A program made the translations under genes and the position numbers. Positions 55,905 to 64,000 of a stretch of DNA of 64,000 nucleotides are shown one piece after another. Position 1 is the first letter of the stretch, and each line of letters begins with the position of its first letter. Source of the DNA: Gnetum montanum (taxonomy: Eukaryota > Streptophyta > Gnetopsida > Gnetales > Gnetaceae); assembly GCA_015680685.1 (NCBI GenBank), contig MNCI01004027.1:121395-185394 (forward strand), in the 5' to 3' direction. The notes below the pieces were generated by a model. It saw nothing but the letters and a program-made list of their open reading frames with translations. It did no database searches and was not told the origin of the DNA.

Positions 55905-57703
55905 GTATGTATATATTCTTGTTTCCATTAATGTTGTGTAAAGTCATTAGCTTAATTATCTTCAAGAATTGGTAATTTGGTGTTCAATGTGACGTTTTGT
56001 ATTCATGTTCTATGGACTAACCTTGGATTCTTACCTAAGGATCCTTTGCCAATAATGCCTTAATGTGTCAGCTCATGATCTATAGAAGAAAATTGATGGT
56101 GTTTCAAATTATTCTATTTACAAAATATTATGTTTAAGAGGAGTGTCCCCATGTTGCTATTTCTAAGCAGTGGTATAATTATGAAATTCTTTAATTTTTC
56201 AATGTCTTCATTCATTTTTTTTGAATTTTCCTCACCAAGGATCTAATTTGAGTCATTGCACAAAATGTAGATGATGATCCATCACTATAGGGAACAACAT
56301 GATACATGGTTACCAACTTGTTAATTTATAAATAGACAAGGAATTATGTACTTCAATTAGATAATTAGTGATTAAATAATAGCATGATATGCAACAATAT
56401 TATTCAGAGAATAATGACTTTGGTGAATAAGTTATTTATATTTATCATCTTCCTCCTGTGTTCACATCTTGTATAGTGAGGACTTTGTGAGATTATCTTC
56501 TACTCAAAGATTGTTTTTGATGCCAAAAACTTTATCAAGCATGATAGTAATTAAGAAATGAGACTTTATGTTGAACCATCTTGATGGAGGGTGGATAATC
56601 AAATCTTCTATGAAGTCAATTTGTGCCAACAAGGATAGAAAAGGGCTAGCTTTGTGTTGCCAATTCCTGGATGAGTGGAAGTATTAGTAAGAGAAAGAGT
56701 GTGCATAAAAAACAAAAGAAAAGAAAAGAGGCCTAAACAAAGAGGGAGAGAAAAACTTAAGGGAGGGATCACATACACAGGAGTATGTAAGGAGAAAGAA
56801 CATGATAAAGTATCTCTGATTAAGGAGCACATGTTCTTGATTATGACTTCAAGTAGAAAATAGAATTTTCTATTTTGACTTCGAGTAGGGAGTACATATT
56901 CTTGATCATGACTTTGAGTAGGAAGCATAAATTTCTATTCGGACTTCGATTAGGAGGCACATGTTTTTAGTATGATTTTAAGTAGGAAGCATAAATTTTC
57001 ATTGTGACTCCAAGTAGTAGGCATAATTTTGGAGATCCTAACTCTAAGTAGGGAGCACATGTTTGGAGATGAAGGAATAAGTGCCTTCAAGTTTCTACAC
57101 ATTTGTATGGATACAATAGGTAGTGAGATAATTTGGATTTTAAACAAGTCTTTGCTTTGGGTTGAAAGTTTTGTACTTCTTGGAAAATAAGACAAGAATA
57201 TTCCTTATTAGCCTAGGTTACACTAACATTTCAAAACATCGATTAGATGTAAGGTTGAATTTAATATTTATGCTTTACAGTAGATTATCCTAATTATTGA
57301 ATCTTCTTATCTATAATTGTTAAATGAGCTTTGAGTTATTTGTTATTATTAATATCCTTTCTACTTTTCACATTTATTATTCAAAGGATAGTGACTTTAG
57401 TGAATAAGTTGTTTATGTTTACCATCTTCCTCCCATGTATATATATTATAAAATTAGGGGCTTGGTGAAATTATCTTTTACCCATGTGGTATGATGCTTT
57501 GATTACCTATAAACATTTGTTAGAAAATTATCCTTATTTATGAGAGATCTTGGAAAAGGTTGTTTCTGATGCTAGATACATTGTTGAATATGATAGTGAA
57601 TGAAAAATGGAATTTTATGTTTAACCATGTTGATGGAGGATGAACAATCAAATTTTTTACTAAGTCAATTTATGCCAACAAGGGTAGAAATTAGCTAGCC
57701 TAG
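55905..57703. other. Repeat-containing intergenic sequence
   Basis: No gene recognised. Holds a diverged direct duplication (about 56405-56652 and 57378-57702: GTGAATAAGTT-TTTAT..ATCATCTTCCTCC and AAGTCAATTT-TGCCAACAAGG) with a short tandem array between. The right copy stops exactly at the LTR start at 57704. Frames at 56608-57195 derive from the tandem array. Confidence 0.5.
56832..57064. repeat. Tandem array, seven degenerate units of 31-34 bp
   Basis: Units carry GACTTCAAGTAGG-AGCACAT-like text, for example TGACTTCGAGTAGGGAGTAC, TGACTTTGAGTAGGAAGCAT and TAACTCTAAGTAGGGAGCAC. They alternate CACATGTTT and CATAAATTT endings. Confidence 0.8.
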
Positions 57704-58636
57704 TGATGAGTTTCGGTGTGTTGTGTCGATTGGGCCTTGTCGACAAGGCCTTATCAACGTAGTCTGTTGCATCGATGAGGCCTCGTTGATGTAGTCAATT
57801 ACGTCGATGTCGACACGGTCCCATCAACATAGGGATTTGTTCCGATCTATAAATACGAGCCACTAGCCTCATTTACGGCATCAATTCTCATAGTAGTAGC
57901 AGAGCTCTCGCAATTTGTCTATTCGAAAGTTAGAATATTTTTCCCGAGTGCCTATAGCAGGAGTCATTGAGTGTACAGATCTTTATTCAAGCATTGTTGT
58001 ACTTGAGCATGATAGTGTGTGTGGAAATAAAGAAGAGATTTTTGATAAACCTTGTAGCATTCTAGATAGATTAAATATTTAATTTATGAATTTAATCTTT
58101 TCAATTACTTATTCAATGTTTTCCAGTAATTAAGCTAATTAAGATAATTGAGCATGATAAGCTAAATAGAGTAAATACATAAGTACAACTGCTTTGAGCG
58201 TAACATGTATTTTCTTGGTAATCCTAGTAGCGTTATTACTTGGTATGCCCAGTAGTGTAGTGCTTGGTAACCCAGCAGTGGATACGTGTGTTCAGGACAT
58301 GTACAAAAAGGGGGATCAGATACTTATGTTAGGATTAGCTAGAGGCCAATAGGTTAGTTACATTGAATTAACCATTAAATTACCTTGTCTTTATCTCTAT
58401 TCAAGTACCAAGACTATAAAACATAAAACTATAAAAATCATATGTCTTAATTACACTTAACCATACCATGTTCTTCACAAGTGTAATTGGGAAGATAATA
58501 AATGACCTTAGGGCAAGGTTCACTACCTAGAAGACTAGTGCATTGGAAACTATAAAGTCCACAAAATTTGACGAGATCCTGTGTGAACGCTTTGTGATTT
58601 GTATGGTTGGGCATACGAGTACTTTGCTACTCATCA
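57704..58636 (+). repeat. 5' LTR (933 bp)
   Basis: TGATGAG at 57704 to CTCATCA at 58636. U3 has GTCGAC, ATCGAT and repeated CGTTGATGTAGTC-type text in place of the GATATCG palindromes of the nested elements. TATA box TATAAATA at 57848-57855. U5 has CTTGGTAATCCTAGTAG, CTTGGTATGCCCAGTAG and CTTGGTAACCCAGCAG (58215-58280). Confidence 0.9.
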
Positions 58637-58637
58637 T

Positions 58638-58655
58638 TGGCACCATTGCTGGGGA
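58638..58655 (+). promoter_or_regulatory. Primer-binding site, tRNA-Asp type
   Basis: TGGCACCATTGCTGGGGA, one base after the LTR; three differences from the complement of plant tRNA-Asp 3' end. Confidence 0.85.
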
Positions 58656-58790
58656 CTTTTTTTGTTGAAACATGCACTATTTAGGTTTAGTGAATACCAT
58701 TAATATTGGTGTACAAACCTCAAGGTCAATATCATTCCTGCTAGACATAGAATTATAAAAGCACACTGACATTTTATTTCATATTGCAAA

Positions 58791-61260
58791 ATGTCTTCTT
58801 CTCACAAGCATGACAATGTCAAACTGTCAGTCCTACAGTAGTGCAAAGTGGTATATACTCATCTAGATAAGTATGTACTAGACCTCACCTTCATTCTACA
58901 TAAGGATGAACAATTGCGATGGCATGGAGGGCAACATCGTCTTACCTTCTGATCAATCTATACTCAAGATGCTCTCTCAAACTCTTAAGAAGTTGGGCAT
59001 TCCAAATCTTCATGAGGAATACATTATGAATGGTTATGACACTTGAGACTATTTTACCACTGAAACACAATGCAAGTGAGATTGACATCAAGAGAACATG
59101 AGGCTACGAAGGAGAAACATTTCACTATTCCCTTGTTCCTACTAGATCAAGATGACAATGAGGATCCTCCCTTTAAAGGTTCTCAACATGAAGATTCTCC
59201 ACCCCTTGTTATTGGTAATGAGGATGTGAACCTGAACTTGCAATCAACTATTCATAAGATAGGTTTGGGAAAAAGTGACAGACAAGGTAGGGACTTAGGC
59301 AAACATCACAATAGCAAGGGATCTAAGGATGGTGGTCATAATGAGTAGAATCATGGTGGTGGACATTGTGGTGGTGGTGGTGGTCCACCTTCCTCTACAT
59401 CCTCTTCATCCGATTTTTGAACATTCCTCTTCATCTGCCAGTTCTCATAGAAGCTTCCATTGAAATAATCATGATGAGGGTGATCAACAAGACAACAATG
59501 ACTATCAAGGCCATCAAGAATGCATCAATGGCAGGAACCATCATCGACATAATCATGATGAGGAACCTCTGTTGGTAACTAGAAGTATGCTTAACATCAT
59601 AGAGATAGTTATAATTCCAACCAAGCATATGAAAGATAGTTAAATCAAGCACTTAGACACGAATAATATCCCAAGATTTGAGAGGGGATACAACTCTGAT
59701 CCACAGACACATCTACAAGCTTTCCATGATGCATGTGCCTTACAGAACATAGAAAATGAATGGTAGAAACTCAAGCTCTTCCCTAGGGCACTCATCAAGG
59801 AAGTTGAAAGCTAGTACTAGTCCTTGGAGCTAGAATCTATCTGCAGATGAAGTACCATGTTGGAGCTAGTCAACAACAAATATCAAATGTACTCTAGAGT
59901 GTCTAATTTGAGGAGGCAGATCCAAGGATGAAAACAAGGAACACATGAACCCTTGGATGCCACTATGGGCAAATATTATTCACTCTTACACCAATGCCCT
60001 AGCCATGGTTATTCTTAGAGGGAACAACTTTGCCACATCATAGATGGGCTCAAAGCAACTAGAAGAACTCTTGGGGTGTATGCCCAAGGGAGACTATTTG
60101 AACTAAGAGCTCATCAGATCCAAATGCTGATAGTGCATGTAGTAAAAGAGGAACGTGAGTTGCAAAAAAGAGAAAGTGAAAAATAGTATAATAGGGACCC
60201 TTCCATTAGGAAATGGGAGGTCTAATTTTGTGATGAGGAGGAGTCACCAATTGATGAAATGGTGAATAGAAAAACCTTGCCCATCCAAAAATCTATTTCT
60301 GATATTTCGGTAAAAGTTGATAAATTATGGGACTCTTTGGATGAAAAATTCCAAACTGTTATGAAGATTATTGAAGAATCCAAAGAGCAAAATAGTAATC
60401 ATAATCTCAAGAAGTGAAAAAAAGCTGAACATGCCTACCAAAGAGGTAAGGACAAATTTTCCACTATAGAGGAAGTTGTGGATATGAACTTTGAAGATGA
60501 TGCTAGTTGTGACATTTGTCAATACAAAAATCCAAAGAGATGTTGCCCTGTCATGTCACACTTACAAGAGTCTGGGATGTATGCATTGAAACCTTAACTA
60601 GCATGTAGGCAGGCACCCAGACGATTGTCCTATTCTCAAGGCAATCTAAGATAGTTCGACCAACAATAACAAGCTTACCACCCAAGTGGAGCTCCACCAC
60701 AACCATATGAATAATACTAGTAGTGGCACTAATCACAATCGTGGGAATGCCCTCGCTAAGGTAGCAGTATAGGCAACTAGATCCATACGGGTACTATGTT
60801 TAGCAACTCCTCTCTCCAAGAAGTTCTACAAGTCATACATCATTTCAGCATCACTATTACCCTTCAGAGTACCATCGAACACATTCACCATCCACTCAGG
60901 AGGAGAACCCATATCCATACCACCCTCTACATCTATTTGCACACATCCCTCTGCCCTGTACCCAGTTACCTCCTACTATGTCCATGCAAGGAAAAATCCC
61001 TCCATAGCCATAGCAATGAAATGCCATGAAGGCTATACATTCACATCTGGCCTTCCAGCCATGTGGTTCAAATAATCAATCTAGGAAACAACCTTTTTTC
61101 CAATGCAGTAGTCCTCTTAAACACTCACAACCTCATGTGGTTAGCCGCCTTGCATCTCCAACACACTCATCCTTTGCATCCAACACCTTCAAGTTCCCTT
61201 CAAACCAAATGCTACCTTTAATTTGCACTATGATGCTAACTCATGTTTTTTCCAATTAGA
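58791..61260 (+). pseudogene. gag remnant
   Basis: Probable start ATGTCTTCTT at 58791. An acidic stretch (DQDDNEDPPFKGSQHEDSPP) and a Gly-rich stretch (GGGHCGGGGG) precede the capsid-like region (59880-60130: YSRVSNLRRQIQG, LLHQCPSHGYS, TRRTLGVYAQGRLFELRAHQ), which matches the gag of the nested elements. The knuckle is CDICQYKNPKRCC (about 60505), where the expected His is Asn. A Pro/His-rich tail follows to about 61260. Numerous stops and frame changes. Confidence 0.8.
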
Positions 61261-61309
61261 TCAAGGCTGGCCATCTTCCCACAAAATTATCTAACCTAGG
61301 AAGTCCACT

Positions 61310-61590
61310 CATTTACCTACAGATCATTGGACATGAGCCATGCAAGGCTCTTCTTGATTCTAGTTCCAATGTCAACCTCATCTCCCATGACATGTACAAA
61401 GCCTGGAACCTACCACCTCTCAAGAAGAGCAACATTCATTTAGAATTGGTAGACTAGTCAATTATTGTCCCTCCAGGGTTAGTAGAGTACATTGTGACCA
61501 AAGTTTGTGGGTGGTCCTATCCTGTTGATTTTCTGGTGATCAAGGTTAAGAATTGCAAAGGTGACTTCCCCATCATTATGGAAGATCTTG
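61310..61590 (+). pseudogene. Retroviral-type aspartic protease remnant
   Basis: KALLDSSSNVNLISHDMY (catalytic Asp codon at 61356-61358) is the LLD-x-G-A-S-V-N-L active-site loop of Athila/Tat proteases with the Gly replaced by Ser. Downstream LVDFLVIKVKN-like text fits the flap and C-terminal half. It processes Gag-Pol; inactive here because of stops and probably the Gly change. Confidence 0.75.
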
Positions 61591-62079
61591 GTTAAGCATG
61601 GTTGATGCGCAAATGGGCATAAGGGACCTCTCCTTGGAAATCTCCAAGGAAAATGAATTTGGATAGTTGGAGAAGAAGTGTATTCCATGTGTCACGTACA
61701 GTGATAATGAGTGCAATTATGTGCAAAATATTTGGTCCATCAAAAGTACATACATTAAAGCGCGCAATTAGTGTGCACAAGAAACAAATATTCAATAGTG
61801 TTTGTACATAGCAACCACAAAATAGGAGGGCACCCAATGGTTGACAACTAACTTAGAAAGTAGCACATTATGCATGGAACCAACTAAAAGCCTAACATGT
61901 GCTTATGTTGAAGGCATGGATGAACTTGAAAAAGTTCATCACCAACTCGCTAATGATGAATATGATGATACCTATTGGGAAGAGTTGGAAATCCTTGATA
62001 ATTTCAAGCAAGAGCCCCTAGAGTTGAAAACTCTACCAACCAATATGGAGTATGCATTCTTAAACAATGGTAAGCTAGT

Positions 62080-62744
62080 CATAATCAATGTCAAACTTGC
62101 TCCTGAACAAAAAGAAAGATTGTTAGAGATGGTTAACAAATGGCGAACAACCTTTGCTTGGTCATACCTTGAGCTAACTAGAATTGATCCATAGATATGC
62201 TAGCATTGCATCTACACTGACCCAGCCTTGAAGCCAAGAAGGCAACTGTAGAGATGGTTGAACCTCAAATTGAAGTAGATCATCAAGAAGAAAATAGAGC
62301 AACTCCTCAAGGTAGGGTTTATTTATTCCATTGTAGATAGTGAGTGGGTTAGCCTACTCATAATCATGTCAAAGAAAGATGGCAAGTGGCAAATCTGCAT
62401 TTTCCATTGTCATTTGTGGACTAAGTGTTGGACACTATCCCCAAGAATTGCTATTATAGCTTCTTGGATGGTTATAGTGACTATAACCAAATCCAAATTA
62501 TGCCAGAAGATCAGGCCAAGACAACATTCACAAGTCCCTAGGGAACTTTTGCATATTGTAAGATGCCATTTGGTCTGTGCAATGCTCCTGTAACATTTCA
62601 ACACCTGGTCCTTAGTATCTTCTAGTAGTAGATTGGTAGTGGTGTAAAAGTCTTCATGGATGACTTTTGCACCTATGGAGCTACATTTGAGCAAGCCTTG
62701 GACCACCTAGAGTAAGTATTAAAAATAGGTGTAGAAACAAATTT
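62080..62744 (+). pseudogene. Reverse transcriptase remnant
   Basis: LAPEQKERLLEMVNKWRTTF leads into the fingers; SEWVSLLIIMSKKDGKWQIC; then, after shifts, YYSFLDGYSDYNQI (first catalytic Asp block), KTTFTSP...TFAYCKMPFGLCNAP and VFMDDF (catalytic pair, 62656-62664). FMDDF in place of YLDD is usual in the Athila lineage (family knowledge). Frames change several times. Confidence 0.88.
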
Positions 62745-63330
62745 GTGACTCAACTAGCAAAAGAGCCACCTCATGATCCAAGAAGGCATTGTAATGGGCA
62801 TAGAATCACTCAAAAAAGGATTGAGGTAGACCTTGAGAAAATAAGGGTCATCCAAGGAATAACTCGCCAACCAGAAACCATTGAAGACATTTGTTCATTC
62901 CTTGGACACACTGACTACTACCAAAAATTTATAGAGAATTTCTCTAAAATCACAAAACCATTGGTAGAGCTTACAAAGAAAGATGCACCTTTCATCTGGA
63001 CTAAGGAATGTGAACAAGCATTTCAACAGTTAAAGGAGAAACTCATAGAAACACCAATTCTATAGGCACTAGATTGGTCTAGACCATTCCACATCATGAT
63101 GGATGCATCTAACTATGCCTTGGGAGCTATGCTCATGCAGTTGGATGATAAGAAATGTCCATACTACATCCACTACGCAAGCCTAAGCATTTTGGGGGCA
63201 CAATTAAATTACACCACTATAGAGAAAAAATTAATGGCAATGGTGTATTCTCTTGAAAAGTTCAGGCACTATGTGCTTGGCTACAAATTATTTATGCACA
63301 TAGATCATAGTGCAATCTAGTTCCTCATGA
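62745..63330 (+). pseudogene. RT connection and RNase H remnant
   Basis: The open frame 62745-63065 includes IEDICSFLGHTDYYQKFIEN and LTKKDAPFIWTKECEQAF. After a TAG at 63063-63065 the RNase H begins: FHIMMDASNYALGAMLMQ (catalytic Asp in DAS), NYTTIEKKLMAMVYSLEKFR and YKLFMHIDHSAI. RNase H degrades the RNA strand during cDNA synthesis. Only one stop and one frame change, making it the best preserved pol block in the window. Confidence 0.9.
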
Positions 63331-63738
63331 ACAAGCCAATAGTGATCACTTGTATCATACAATAGCTTGTGATCTTACATGAATTTGATCTCACAATGGT
63401 AGATCGAAAAGGAACTAAGAATGTGGTCACTAACCACCTCTCTTGCTTAAGATGGGATAATAAAAAGGAGGAGAGCCCACTCTCTGATTAGTTTTCAAAT
63501 GAGCTCCTCTTTATAGGAGAAAACTCTCGCAGGAATAATATGGTATAATGGCATCCTCACCTATCTTCTCACTCAGGAGATGCCACAAGATCTTGGCTTT
63601 AGAAAGAAGTAACAATTTCTTCATCAAAACAAATACTTCATCGAAATCAACGGACACCTTTATAAGGTGTGTGCTGATGGCCTACTTTGTTGGTGTGTCC
63701 TTAATGAAGATCAATTGCATGTTCTCTAGGACGCTCAT
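63331..63738 (+). pseudogene. RNase H-integrase linker and integrase N-terminus, truncated
   Basis: FLMNKPIVITC, FDLTMVDRKGTKNVVTNHLS and LRWDNKKEESPLSD match the first 110 bases of the window, showing the two elements are relatives. The zinc-binding region is cut at 63739 by a minus-strand LTR, so the catalytic core lies outside the window. Confidence 0.85.
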
Positions 63739-64000
63739 TGATGAGTGGCGAGGTACCCCTACACTTAACCATACGAAACGAGCATCGCACGCGCGATCCG
63801 GTCGAACTCCGCAGATGGACTAGTTGTGGTATCTAGATAGTTAGCCTTAGGTCGCAGTTCGCTGTCTTCCCATCTAGACTAGTTTTGCATATGTCACGTA
63901 TGGTTTAGTCTAGATGAGGTGTATGATGTGTTCCTAAATCTATGCTACTCCTGAAGGCAGTGGAAAATAATATTTAACTAAATCTAAGCTAAGAGGAAAA
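63739..64000 (-). mobile_element. LTR of a further Athila-like element, cut by the window edge
   Basis: On + it starts TGATGAGTGGCGAGGTACCCC and continues base for base (few differences) with the reverse complement of the inner element's LTR end (40040 and 46747 downwards), including CGTATGGTTTAGTCTAGATG. It belongs to the young inner subfamily, inserted into the integrase of the 57704 element. CTCAT (63734-63738) is the candidate target-site duplication. Confidence 0.9.

Larger units (their letters stand above)
57704..63738 (+). mobile_element. Athila-like Ty3/Gypsy element, 5' portion with gag and pol
   Basis: 5' LTR, primer site, gag, protease, RT, RNase H and the first part of integrase, all + strand. 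It is cut at 63739 by the LTR of another element. Stops are frequent. The order gag-PR-RT-RH-INT is Ty3/Gypsy, and the tRNA-Asp primer site points to the Athila lineage. The remaining integrase, spacer and ORF2 should lie to the right of the window if the interrupting element is complete. CCTAG (57699-57703) is the left target-site candidate. Confidence 0.88.

Noticed and set aside
1-63738. One single element running around both window ends
   Set aside because: The first bases match the RNase H-integrase junction of the element at 63331-63738, but the sequences are clearly diverged and the window is linear, so they are two copies.

Overview
This window reads as nuclear DNA of a land plant with a large, repeat-filled genome. 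The evidence is Ty3/Gypsy LTR retrotransposons of the Athila type (primer sites resembling the complement of plant tRNA-Asp, an extra ORF downstream of pol), an L1-like LINE with the plant-type ORF1 and zf-RVT domain, plant-style splice sites, and very AT-rich old intergenic sequence. I cannot name the species. I see no rRNA, tRNA, CRISPR array, bacterial operon or organellar insertion. No gene is intact end to end; nearly everything is a decayed mobile element, a tandem repeat or a gene fragment.

Layout. 1-7182: 3' half of an Athila-like element on + (integrase, spacer, ORF2, 3' LTR). 7183-15494: AT-rich sequence with small tandem duplications, a six-unit minisatellite (10306-11072), a GC-richer possible LINE fragment on the minus strand (about 11080-12315) and exon-like pieces. 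15495-28504: a tandem array of roughly 1.9-2.0 kb units, each holding a segment that could encode a membrane helix followed by a GTATGT-type donor; unit 2 is broken by a 3' LTR fragment (about 18300-19215) and by a GC-rich 6 kb LINE (about 20200-26203, with a 119-base assembly gap). 28505-33071: AT-rich sequence including one half of a diverged segmental duplication.

33077-49885: a minus-strand Athila-like element flanked by ACCAT target-site duplications. Nested inside its gag is a younger + strand relative (39065-46747) flanked by ATGTG. Both carry gag plus ORF2 but no pol, so both look non-autonomous. 49891-54427: the second half of the segmental duplication and other AT-rich repeats. 54428-55261 (minus): a four-exon Alba-domain gene or gene remnant, the best host-gene candidate. 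55480-57703: LTR remnant and tandem repeats. 57704-63738: 5' LTR, gag, protease, RT, RNase H and the start of integrase of another Athila-like element, interrupted at 63739 by the LTR of a young element that runs off the window.

How it fits together. The + element at 57704 shows the gag-pol half, and the element at 1-7182 shows integrase-ORF2-LTR. Together they imply an autonomous gag-pol-ORF2 parent, from which the gag-ORF2 elements at 33-50 kb would have lost pol and would depend on supplied enzymes. Stop codons in these frames are mostly TAG and TAA where glutamine is expected, as from C-to-T decay of methylated DNA.
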